This document shows, piece by piece, positions 8,321-16,138 of a DNA stretch of 64,000 nt. Positions within the stretch are counted from its first letter, which is position 1; each line of letters starts with the position of its first letter. The DNA comes from Acidobacteriota bacterium (GTDB taxonomy: Bacteria > Acidobacteriota > Terriglobia > Acidiferrales > UBA7541). The notes under the pieces are model-generated. The model had not been told where the DNA came from and made no database searches. It worked only from the letters and a program-made list of their open reading frames with translations. The DNA lies in contig JABCZR010000006.1 in assembly GCA_013289585.1 (NCBI GenBank), forward strand, positions 62,001 through 126,000. The letters are read 5' to 3'. Made by a program: the position numbers and the translations under genes.

Positions 8321-9814
8321 CTAGGCGACAGATGCTTTTTTGGTTGCGAGCCACTCATAGGCACCATGATAGACGTCTTTGCCCCAAGTGTCGGGGGTAA
8401 GCCGGAAATACTCTGTCAGCAGGTCAGGAAGGTGAGCGGGGGCTTCTCCCGAAAGAACACGCTTTACGAGGTCCTTATGATTGGCATATCTCTCTGGCTC
8501 CCGCAAGAAGATCCAGCGACATGGCGCGGAGCAGAATATGTACTTGCGCCCGTCTTTGGTGAGTACGTTCGCCGTATTCTTGCGCGGAGTGCCGGCGCTC
8601 AGCGGGAGCTGGCACAGATCGCAAAACGTTGGCATGGCACTGCCATGCACGGCTAACTCATTTGCAGCTCCGGGACCAACCGTTCTCCAACGCTCAGCCA
8701 CCTGCTCCCAAACGGCATCCATATCGTCCCAGTATTTGGGATATTTCTGGCGCAACCATTTCCGCTCAGCGGGACTCGGTATCACAAAATCGAACCACAA
8801 AGTAGCGCGATAAGTGTAGGCGCTGGCATAGATCGCGTGATGATAGATATTGAGTTCGTCTTCAAAAATGTCCCAATACCAAGGTTTCTTGAGGCCAAAT
8901 TCATCAAGCGTGCGCAGATACTGATCGATGATCCACTCTTCCATGAATTCCTTGAATGAATAAGGGCGTTGTTCCAGAGCCGTCAGATAATCCGTGGAGA
9001 GTCCGGTTAAAATCGAGAACATGCGCCAGCTTCGCCAGAACCATTTGTCGAGGAGGTATTGCACGTACTCGGGATCGTGTTTCATCATCACTTCGAGCAC
9101 GGGGTGCCCGATCTGAGCATGCCGAGCTTCATCGGTTTGAATGCTAGTGACCATCCTCTCGAACATGTGGTCGCTAGATTCGCGAGCGAGCGAAGCCAAT
9201 CCAACAAATTGCAAATTGGTGAACCCGGTTTCCAGAACGAAATTCGTGCCGATGGCGAACTCGATTGCGTTTTGTCCCGTTGTCAATTCATCAAAGAAGT
9301 GCCGGGCAGCGACTGCGAACCAATTATTGGTGTGGTAGAACTTGTGCGCCCAATCGAACTGGGAATCCCAGCGCACTAAAGGGTGGAAGAGTAGCAGAGG
9401 AATCTGAGTATGACGATATTCATCAAGGGCCCCAAAGGTCGACATGGTTCGCCAAGCGCTGTCGCGGCCAAACCTCGCACCTCGCAGACTGCCTATGACG
9501 CCGGTAAACTCCGCTAGCGGCAATGCGGCTGCATGCACCTTTAGACTATTCAACCATGGCGCAGCCAGCTTCTGAATATTTTCCAGGCGGCCGATTGCGT
9601 CGCGAACCGCATAGACCGCCATGTCTTTTTCGTATTGGTTGTCGACGTATTCGCGATAGGAAGTCTTAAAGGATTCTTCCCAGTCTTTCCATTCTGCATG
9701 AGGAAGCCAGGGGTGCCCGCTGATCACCTGTGGGAAGACTTCGTCTTCTCGCACATAGGTGTAGTCCCAATCCAGCTTACGGGCCAAAGGCAGCCATTCC
9801 TCTCTGTTAAGCAT
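8321..9814 (-). CDS. tmoA: Toluene/alkene-type monooxygenase hydroxylase alpha subunit, diiron (TmoA-like)
   Basis: This is the catalytic subunit of a soluble diiron monooxygenase, 497 residues, with a GAGGAG site before the ATG. All six iron ligands are present at the spacing of toluene 4-monooxygenase minus two: Glu102, Glu132, His135 (DEYRH), Glu195 (LETGFTN), Glu229 and His232 (DEARH). The block FKEFMEEWIIDQ and KPWYWDIFEDE are also typical. A C-terminal segment carries Cys398, Cys401, Cys428 and Cys432 in a YHS/zinc-ribbon-like arrangement. Ala101 stands where T4MO has the active-site Gly103. Activity on toluene itself is not proven; phenol, benzene or alkenes are also substrates in this family. 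First gene of the operon. Confidence 0.93.
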   Translation of the reverse strand: MLNREEWLPLARKLDWDYTYVREDEVFPQVISGHPWLPHAEWKDWEESFKTSYREYVDNQYEKDMAVYAVRDAIGRLENIQKLAAPWLNSLKVHAAALPLAEFTGVIGSLRGARFGRDSAWRTMSTFGALDEYRHTQIPLLLFHPLVRWDSQFDWAHKFYHTNNWFAVAARHFFDELTTGQNAIEFAIGTNFVLETGFTNLQFVGLASLARESSDHMFERMVTSIQTDEARHAQIGHPVLEVMMKHDPEYVQYLLDKWFWRSWRMFSILTGLSTDYLTALEQRPYSFKEFMEEWIIDQYLRTLDEFGLKKPWYWDIFEDELNIYHHAIYASAYTYRATLWFDFVIPSPAERKWLRQKYPKYWDDMDAVWEQVAERWRTVGPGAANELAVHGSAMPTFCDLCQLPLSAGTPRKNTANVLTKDGRKYIFCSAPCRWIFLREPERYANHKDLVKRVLSGEAPAHLPDLLTEYFRLTPDTWGKDVYHGAYEWLATKKASVA

Positions 9815-9903
9815 GTGCGCTCCTCAGGACTGCGAGGTCGACCGCCAGTGGCGATAGTGAGCTACCGCGTGGTCCTTGCATCTGCAAATTGGAAAGGAAT
9901 CGC

Positions 9904-9933
9904 AGTATACTCACGTGCTGGCAATCGCGTCAA
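9904..9933 (-). promoter_or_regulatory. Candidate sigma70 promoter of the monooxygenase operon
   Basis: On the minus strand a -35 TTGACG (9928-9933) and a -10 TATACT (9904-9909) are separated by 18 bases. Transcription would start near 9897, about 83 bases before the tmoA start codon. I found no sigma54-type GG-N10-GC element on this strand in the gap, so the nearby sigma54 activator may not act here. Confidence 0.45.
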
Positions 9934-10024
9934 TACAGCACAGCGGCGCAACTTTTGACTGACACTATTTTCCTCAGCCTCTGCATCGGAACTTCAGGGC
10001 CGCGGTCAAGACAGGGGGACGCCA

Positions 10025-11614
10025 ATGATACAGTCACGGTCCAACGAGCCCCTTGGGCAGGGGGCAGCACCCGCGCGAACTCCCGTGGCTCCGCAAGCAA
10101 GCGAATTTCACTTGGGCAGGGTAATCGATGCGATTCCGGGATTGGTGTGGACCTCTTTACCAAACGGCGAAGTCGAATTCTGTAACCGCGCGTATCTTGA
10201 CTACACGGGGATGTCTTTAGGCGAGGTCAGAGGGGAAGAATTGGCCGCAGCCATACACGCCCTAGACAAAACCGCATTTTTGGATAAATGGCGAGCGGCC
10301 TTAGCGCGGGGTGAATTATTTGAAGCTGAGGCGCGGATGCGCCGAGCCGACGGATGCTATCGCTGTTTTTTGATTCGGGCGGTGCCTTTACGCGAGTCCA
10401 ATGGAGCAATTAGTCGCTGGTACGGTACCAATGTCGACATCGAAGACCTGAAGCGGGCACAAAAAGAAATCGTTGAACGAAAGCACACCGAAGAACGACT
10501 ACTCGAGAGCGAGAGTCGGTTCCAGATGATGGCTGATACGGCGCCAGTGTTGATTTGGATGACGGGAACGGATGGCCTTTGCAATTATTTCAACAAGCCG
10601 TGGCTCGAGTTCACTGGCCGGAGTATGGAGCAAGAAGTCGGCATAGGATGGACGGAAGGCGTACATCCAGAAGATGTGCAAGGATGCTTCGACGGGTTTT
10701 TGCCTGCATTCCATGCCCGGAAGCCTTTCAGAATGGAATATCGCCTCAAGCGAGCTGATGGCGAATACCGCTGGGTAATTGAAAGTGGGATTCCGAGATA
10801 CACCGGGGACGGGGAGTTCGCGGGATATATCGGCTCAAACATCGACATTACGGATCTCAAGCGCGCAGAACAAGAGCGCGAGAGATTGCGCCAGGTACAA
10901 GCCGATCTCGCACGCGTCAACCGTATGACCACCATGGGCGAGCTGACTGCCTCCCTGGCGCACGAAGTCAATCAACCGATTGCGGCTGCGGTCACCAGCG
11001 CTAACAGTTGTATCCGCTGGCTGGAGGCCGATGTCCCAAATCTCGACAAGGCCCGCGCGGCCGCCTCAAGGATAGTGAAAGACGGAACGCGGGCAGCGGA
11101 AATTATCACCCGAATTCGCCTCCTCTTCCAAAAAGGTACTCAACAGTTGGAATTGGTTGACGTAAACAAAGTCATTGAAGAGATGATCGTCCTGCTGCAC
11201 GGGGAGGCAACGCGATACTCGATATCAGTCCGGACAGAATTGGCGGAAGATCTTCCCCGGGTCATGGGAGATCGCGTGCAATTGCAGCAGGTCCTGATGA
11301 ACCTGATGATGAACAGCGTCGATGCGATGAAGAGTGTGGACGGGACGCGGGAACTCGGCATCCAGTCGCAGCGAGCGGAAAACGAGAGACTTCTGGTGTC
11401 GGTGAGCGATACCGGCGTGGGGCTGCCCCCAGGACAGGCGGACCAGATCTTCAATGCGTTCTTCACCACCAAACCTCACGGTACCGGCATGGGACTGCGG
11501 ATCTGCCGCTCCATCGTTGAATCGCATGGCGGTCGCTTGTGGGCTGCCGACAACCATGAGGGCGGGGCGAGCTTTTATGTCAGTTTACCAACCAAAGTTG
11601 AGCCACATGGATGA
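10025..11614 (+). CDS. Soluble sensor histidine kinase with two PAS domains
   Basis: This 529-residue kinase has no membrane helix. Two PAS/PAC domains lie at ~30-145 (ending [12 protein letters not shown]) and ~165-280 (ending [12 protein letters not shown]). HisKA has His313 in [13 protein letters not shown], and the HATPase carries [17 protein letters not shown] and [11 protein letters not shown]. The architecture resembles FixL/TodS-type cytosolic sensors of gases, redox state or aromatic ligands. No heme-binding signature is evident to me. It overlaps the FixJ-like regulator by four bases and is divergent from tmoA, so a role in controlling the monooxygenase is plausible but inferred. 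The catalytic half is nearly a copy of the kinase at 4723-6306, whereas the sensor halves are unrelated. Confidence 0.92.
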   Translation: MIQSRSNEPLGQGAAPARTPVAPQASEFHLGRVIDAIPGLVWTSLPNGEVEFCNRAYLDYTGMSLGEVRGEELAAAIHALDKTAFLDKWRAALARGELFEAEARMRRADGCYRCFLIRAVPLRESNGAISRWYGTNVDIEDLKRAQKEIVERKHTEERLLESESRFQMMADTAPVLIWMTGTDGLCNYFNKPWLEFTGRSMEQEVGIGWTEGVHPEDVQGCFDGFLPAFHARKPFRMEYRLKRADGEYRWVIESGIPRYTGDGEFAGYIGSNIDITDLKRAEQERERLRQVQADLARVNRMTTMGELTASLAHEVNQPIAAAVTSANSCIRWLEADVPNLDKARAAASRIVKDGTRAAEIITRIRLLFQKGTQQLELVDVNKVIEEMIVLLHGEATRYSISVRTELAEDLPRVMGDRVQLQQVLMNLMMNSVDAMKSVDGTRELGIQSQRAENERLLVSVSDTGVGLPPGQADQIFNAFFTTKPHGTGMGLRICRSIVESHGGRLWAADNHEGGASFYVSLPTKVEPHG

Positions 11615-12240
11615 CGTCCTCTGGTACCCCCACGGTGTTCATCATTGATGACGATGCCGCAGTTAGGGCCTCCATTCAAGACCTGTTGGAGTCGTGCGGA
11701 TTGCGTTCCGAGGCCTTCGAGACGGCGGAACAGTTTCTACAAAGCAAGCGGTCGGATGGGCCAAGTTGCCTGGTGCTGGACGTAAGGCTTCCCGGAGTCA
11801 ACGGTCTGGACTTTCAGCGTCGGTTGGCTGACGCGGGTTTCCACATTCCCATTATCTTCATTACCGGCCACGGTGACATTCCGATGACGGTAAAGGCTAT
11901 GAAGTCCGGAGCGGTCGAATTCCTGACCAAACCTTTCCTAGACCACGACTTGCTAGCTGCGATCCAACAGGCTTTGGAGCGCGACCAGGCGACGCGCCAA
12001 AAGCAGAGTAACCTTGCCGAATTGCGAGAACGCTACCAGACGCTGACCGCACGCGAGCGCCAGGTCATGGGCCTGGTGGTTTCGGGCATGCTCAACAAGC
12101 AAATAGCTGGTGAGCTCGGGAACAGCGAAGTTACGGTGAAGATCCAACGCGGCCGGGTGATGAAGAAGATGAAAGCCGGATCTCTGGCGGAATTGGTGAA
12201 GATGGCGGGGCTATTGGGGGTTCCGCCCGGCGAGAAATAG
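11611..12240 (+). CDS. FixJ/NarL-type response regulator
   Basis: This 209-residue regulator is translated from an ATG overlapping the kinase stop (ATGA), so the two almost certainly form a pair. The receiver domain has Asp13-15, phosphoacceptor Asp57 (LVLDVRLPG), Thr85 and Lys107 (LTKPF). The block [19 protein letters not shown] is typical of the FixJ/TodT class. A C-terminal LuxR-type helix-turn-helix spans [20 protein letters not shown] and the recognition helix [14 protein letters not shown]. It should bind DNA as a phosphorylated dimer. TodT/TmoT regulators of toluene pathways belong to the same class. Confidence 0.92.
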   Translation: MTSSGTPTVFIIDDDAAVRASIQDLLESCGLRSEAFETAEQFLQSKRSDGPSCLVLDVRLPGVNGLDFQRRLADAGFHIPIIFITGHGDIPMTVKAMKSGAVEFLTKPFLDHDLLAAIQQALERDQATRQKQSNLAELRERYQTLTARERQVMGLVVSGMLNKQIAGELGNSEVTVKIQRGRVMKKMKAGSLAELVKMAGLLGVPPGEK

Positions 12241-12294
12241 CATAATACCAACGTGTGATTGCGCCAGTTCCGGCGAAACTGGTAGTTTTCTGCC

Positions 12295-12672
12295 ATGGTC
12301 GATCAGAACAGAACCAAGTTGGTCGTCATTGTCGATGACGATGATTCGATGCGCAGCGCGGTGCAGGACTTGCTGGAGGCGGTCGGGTTGCCAGCAAGAG
12401 GCTTTGCTTCCGCCGAGGAGTTCCTCAGCTCCGGCAAACAGCACGAGACCGCATGCCTGATCACGGATATCCGCATGCCGGGAATGTCCGGTCTCGACCT
12501 GCAGGCGCACTTAAACGCTGAACGTTGCAGGATCCCGATCATCTTCATTACGGCGCATGGCGATGAGAAAATGCGCTTGCAGGCACGCAGAGAAGGCGCC
12601 GTAGAATTTCTGTCCAAACCGTTCGACAATGAAGTTTTGCTCGATGGTGTTCGAGCCGCTCTGGAAAGCTAA
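12295..12672 (+). CDS. Receiver-only response regulator
   Basis: This is a single-domain receiver protein of 125 residues. It has the acidic cluster Asp14-17, phosphoacceptor Asp58 (LITDIRMPG), Thr in FITAHGDEK and Lys in LSKPF. No DNA-binding domain is fused. The sequence most resembles the receiver half of FixJ-type regulators ([21 protein letters not shown]). No clear ribosome site precedes the ATG. A sigma54 AAA+ protein without a receiver starts 44 bases downstream, so the two together hold the parts of an NtrC-type regulator. It may instead act as a phosphate sink for the adjacent kinase. Confidence 0.88.
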   Translation: MVDQNRTKLVVIVDDDDSMRSAVQDLLEAVGLPARGFASAEEFLSSGKQHETACLITDIRMPGMSGLDLQAHLNAERCRIPIIFITAHGDEKMRLQARREGAVEFLSKPFDNEVLLDGVRAALES

Positions 12673-12716
12673 GCCCGCAAGTAGAGGTGCGCATCAGTAC
12701 GCGCAGGAGGTCTTAC

Positions 12717-13721
12717 GTGGCTGCTGTTGTAAGATTTGGATCCGCCGACCAGGAAGGCAATCCGCGCAGATTCGAGCAGATCATCGGCAGGAGTCCTGCT
12801 CTGGAATCGGTGCTCGAACAGGTCGAACAGGTCGCGTCCACGGATTCCACCGTTCTCATCCAGGGAGAGACTGGCACTGGCAAGGAGCTGATCGCGCGGG
12901 CTGTTCACGACTCCAGTTCACGGTTCGCGCGACCGTTCATCAAGCTGAATTGCGCTGCCATTCCATTTGATTTACTGGAAAGCGAGCTATTTGGCCATGA
13001 GAAAGGCGCCTTTACAGGTGCCATAGCACAAAAGGTTGGTCGCTTCGAATTGGCCGACAAAGGAACGCTCTTCCTGGACGAAGTAGGTGACATTCCGTTG
13101 GGACTGCAGCCGAAACTGCTGCGGGTCCTGCAGGAGCAGGAGTTCGAACGCTTGGGCGGCACTCGGACTCACCAGGTGGACGTTCGGCTCGTGGCGGCAA
13201 CCAACCGGAATTTGGCGGAGATGGTCAAACGCAACGAATTTCGCAGCGACCTGTACTACCGATTGAATGTGTTTCCGATCCCGCTGCCACCGCTGCGGGA
13301 ACGGCGCGAAGACATTCCGGCGCTGGTCTCGCATTTTGTGGAGCTTTATGGCCGCCGGATGGGTAAGCACATCGAACATGTTCCTCCAGACACGATGTCC
13401 GCACTTACCTCGTATCTGTGGCCGGGAAACATTCGCGAGCTTCAGAATTTCATCGAGCGGAGCGTAATCGTTACTTCAGGCAATGTCCTGCACCCGCCTC
13501 TAACGAGTTTGAACAGCGCCGCTGCGGTAGAATCGATCGGGGCCATAACCCTGGAGGACGCGGAGCGCGACCACATTCTCAAGACTCTCGAGCAAACCCG
13601 ATGGGTAGTCTCCGGCCCGAACGGGGCGGCCGCGCGTTTGGGAATCAAGAGGTCCACCCTTTACTTCCGGATGCAAAAGCTTGGCATTTCACGTACGAAT
13701 AGAAATCTCCTTTCCACGTAA
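12717..13721 (+). CDS. Sigma54-dependent transcriptional activator, AAA+ and Fis domains only
   Basis: This 334-residue sigma54 activator has no N-terminal sensor domain. The GTG at 12717 is chosen because AGGAGG lies six bases upstream; an ATG at 12687 lacks a site. The AAA+ core is complete: Walker A GETGTGKE (~50-57), the sigma54-contacting loop GAFTGA (~97-102), Walker B LFLDEVGD (~118-125) and the arginine-finger region around [20 protein letters not shown]. The C-terminus is a Fis-type helix-turn-helix ([20 protein letters not shown]). Regulation probably comes from the receiver encoded just upstream or from protein partners. It should drive sigma54 promoters, but none was identified here. 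Confidence 0.92.
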   Translation: MAAVVRFGSADQEGNPRRFEQIIGRSPALESVLEQVEQVASTDSTVLIQGETGTGKELIARAVHDSSSRFARPFIKLNCAAIPFDLLESELFGHEKGAFTGAIAQKVGRFELADKGTLFLDEVGDIPLGLQPKLLRVLQEQEFERLGGTRTHQVDVRLVAATNRNLAEMVKRNEFRSDLYYRLNVFPIPLPPLRERREDIPALVSHFVELYGRRMGKHIEHVPPDTMSALTSYLWPGNIRELQNFIERSVIVTSGNVLHPPLTSLNSAAAVESIGAITLEDAERDHILKTLEQTRWVVSGPNGAAARLGIKRSTLYFRMQKLGISRTNRNLLST

Positions 13722-14067
13722 GCAAATTCGCTCTCAGCCGAGGATCGGTCATCAATTGACTGCCCCGTTGACTGACCCCGCCTCTGCAGCAACCACGACG
13801 CACCAGCGATCCCATCTCCAGCCGGCCTGAATCCGAAGCTTTCTGACCCACAATCAGATAAATCACCACCTGGGCCTGTCAGCATGCGGAGCCACGTCTA
13901 GCGGGCTGGCATCCTCTACCGCACCATCGTCCGTGTCGGCCTCTACTTTCAGTCACTTACGCAATGAAAACATTTGGTAACGCTTTTGCATTCTCCTGTT
14001 CTGTCGCTTGACGCACCGAGAACTTTGGTGGCGACGGAAATATGGGAAAAAGCCTGGAGAATGTGAC
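13722..14067. other. Intergenic region
   Basis: These 346 bases lie between the sigma54 activator and the DUF3300 gene. The TTGACTG heptamer occurs twice near 13755-13775. I see no RNA gene or convincing terminator, and no clear promoter. Confidence 0.5.
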
Positions 14068-15123
14068 ATGAGCATTGTGAAAATTTCTAAGCAGGCGTTA
14101 GTCGTACTTCTCTGCGGGTTACTTGTGGAATTTACCGCGCAGGTGGATGCATATGGCTTCGTAGCCCAATCGAATGACCAACCGGCCGCTTCGCCCGCGA
14201 AACAGTTTCCCCAGGAGTTGCAGCAACTTGTTGCCCCGATCGCTTTATACCCGGACGCTTTGGTAGCTCAAATTTTGGCCGCTTCGACGTATCCGACTCA
14301 GATCGTTGAGGCAGACCGCTGGATGCAGGGGCATTCCAAACTCAAGGGCGAAGAGCTAGCCAATGAAATCGACAAGCAGGATTGGGATCCGAGTGTAAAG
14401 GCCATGGCGCAGTTTCCTTCGGTTCTCGAAAATATGGACAAGAACCTACCCTGGACCTCGTCGCTCGGCGAGGCCTATATCAACCAGCCGCAGGATGTTA
14501 CAGATGCGGTGCAATTCCTGCGCCAGCAAGCCCATAACGCCGGCCGTCTGAACAGCAACGAACAGGAGAAGGTGACCACGCAAGGCAGCACGATCGTCAT
14601 TGAACCTGCCAATCCAGAAGTGGTCTACGTCCCAGCCTATGATCCTTGGCTCGTGTACGGCTACCCAATTGTTGCCTATCCAGGCTGGTATCCCGTTCCC
14701 GGGATTTTTTGGAGCGGCATCGGCCTTAGCTTTGGAATTGGATTTGGCATCGGCTACTTCGGAGGATTTGGGTGGGGCTGGGGCCACTGGGGATATGACT
14801 GGCATGGTCGACGGGCATTCTTCGACCATCACGCCTTTGTCTCGCATAGCAATGAGTTCGGTCATGGGGGGTTCCATCATGGTGATTTCGGTCACGGTGA
14901 CGCCCATGGCGGCGGATTCCATGGGTCTTCGAGTTTTCACGGAGGCTCGGGCTTTCACGGAGGATCCAGCTTTCATGCCCAGTCAGGAACGCGCTCCGGT
15001 GTGTTCAGCGGCTTTGATCATGGCGGCAATGTCCGAGGCTTCTCTTCCCGCGGGCAGGCGAGTTTTGGAGGTGGCTCCCATGGAGGTGGTTTCCACGGGG
15101 GCGGAGGCGGACGCCATCGGTAA
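14068..15123 (+). CDS. DUF3300 secreted protein with Gly/His-rich tail
   Basis: The ATG at 14068 follows a GGAG site and starts a 351-residue protein with a signal peptide (hydrophobic core VVLLCGLLVEFTA). The DUF3300 domain is clear: LQQLVAPIALYPDALVAQIL, then STYPTQIVEADRW and DWDPSVKAMAQFP, with VVYVPAYDPWLVYG at its end. A glycine/tryptophan-rich hydrophobic stretch follows at about 220-260. The last ~100 residues are a repeat-like tail built of His, Gly, Ser and Phe (HGGFHHGDFGHG pattern), likely unstructured and able to bind metal. The function of DUF3300 is not established. In many genomes it is next to DUF2950, as here. Confidence 0.88.
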   Translation: MSIVKISKQALVVLLCGLLVEFTAQVDAYGFVAQSNDQPAASPAKQFPQELQQLVAPIALYPDALVAQILAASTYPTQIVEADRWMQGHSKLKGEELANEIDKQDWDPSVKAMAQFPSVLENMDKNLPWTSSLGEAYINQPQDVTDAVQFLRQQAHNAGRLNSNEQEKVTTQGSTIVIEPANPEVVYVPAYDPWLVYGYPIVAYPGWYPVPGIFWSGIGLSFGIGFGIGYFGGFGWGWGHWGYDWHGRRAFFDHHAFVSHSNEFGHGGFHHGDFGHGDAHGGGFHGSSSFHGGSGFHGGSSFHAQSGTRSGVFSGFDHGGNVRGFSSRGQASFGGGSHGGGFHGGGGGRHR

Positions 15124-15178
15124 TCAAATTTACCAGGCGGTAGAAGTTATCGAGAATCTAAGAATGGAGGGGAATACC

Positions 15179-16138
15179 ATGCTGCGCAGAATTTTGATTT
15201 TGGTTCAACTTGAATCCCAGAAGTTTTTTCGATTTGGCGTGTCCGTTCTGTTCGCACTTTCCTTGGGCTTTTCGCCCGCGCCGACGTTCGCACAGGAGTC
15301 GGGGCAGCGAACCTTCAGCTCCGCCGAAGATGCCAGTCGCGCTCTCTTTGACGCCATGCAGGCACAGGACGAACAGGCTCCCTTGAGCATCCTCGGGCCG
15401 GCCGCGAAAGATATTCTCTCGTCCGGCGACCCCGATGAAGATTTGAATGCTCGCGTCGGCTTCGTCGTCAAATACCAGGAGATGCATCGCTTCGTAACAG
15501 AGGCGAACGGATCTGTAAGCCTGATCGTGGGCGCCGAAAACTGGCCGTTTCCAATTCCGCTCGTGAATAATCACGGCGCATGGTTCTTCGATACTGCCGC
15601 GGGTAAAGACGAGATTCTATTCCGGCGCATCGGCAAAAATGAACTGGCCGCCATAGACGCGATCCGCGAGTTAGGCGCGGCGCAAAACCAATATTTTGCG
15701 CACCCGCCGGTTAATCTTCCCAATCAATTCGCGCAGAAACTGGTCAGCGATGAAGGCCGGCACAATGGTCTGTACTGGCACGGTGCCAGCGATGAGTTCG
15801 ATAGCCCAATCAACCCCCTCATCGCTTACGCACGCCAAAATCTCCCGACGGACCAAGTTGGCGAGCATGTTCCTTTCAATGGCTATATGTTTCGGATACT
15901 CACGAGCCAAGGACCACATGCGCCGGGCGGAGCCAAGAACTACATCGTCGATGGCATGATGAGCAAAGGATTCGCCTTCGTCGCTTACCCTGTGGAGTAC
16001 CGCTCCTCGGGTGTGATGACTTTTATTGTCGACGCATCCGGAACCATTTACGAAAAGGACCTCGGCACCGACACTACAAAGCTTGCCCGAGCGATGACCA
16101 GCTTTGACCCGGATTCTACCTGGCACAAGGTGGAATGA
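15179..16138 (+). CDS. DUF2950 secreted protein
   Basis: This 319-residue protein starts at an ATG with GGAGGGG just upstream; the longer open frame back to 14600 overlaps DUF3300 and is rejected. An N-terminal signal peptide is visible (FGVSVLFALSLGFSPAPTFA). DUF2950 landmarks are FSSAEDASRALFDAMQAQDE, PFPIPLVNNHGAWFFDTAAG, GKNELAAIDAIRELGAAQNQ and, near the end, AYPVEYRSSGVMTFIVD. The family is periplasmic and its role is unknown. Its stop overlaps the start of the multicopper oxidase by four bases. Confidence 0.87.
   Translation: MLRRILILVQLESQKFFRFGVSVLFALSLGFSPAPTFAQESGQRTFSSAEDASRALFDAMQAQDEQAPLSILGPAAKDILSSGDPDEDLNARVGFVVKYQEMHRFVTEANGSVSLIVGAENWPFPIPLVNNHGAWFFDTAAGKDEILFRRIGKNELAAIDAIRELGAAQNQYFAHPPVNLPNQFAQKLVSDEGRHNGLYWHGASDEFDSPINPLIAYARQNLPTDQVGEHVPFNGYMFRILTSQGPHAPGGAKNYIVDGMMSKGFAFVAYPVEYRSSGVMTFIVDASGTIYEKDLGTDTTKLARAMTSFDPDSTWHKVE

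Noticed and set aside
9815-10024. Sigma54 promoter before tmoA
   Set aside because: No GG-N10-GC element was found on the minus strand; a sigma70-like pair fits better.
14600-15178. Upstream extension of the DUF2950 frame
   Set aside because: It lies in another frame of DUF3300, whereas the ATG at 15179 has an ideal ribosome site and a signal peptide.
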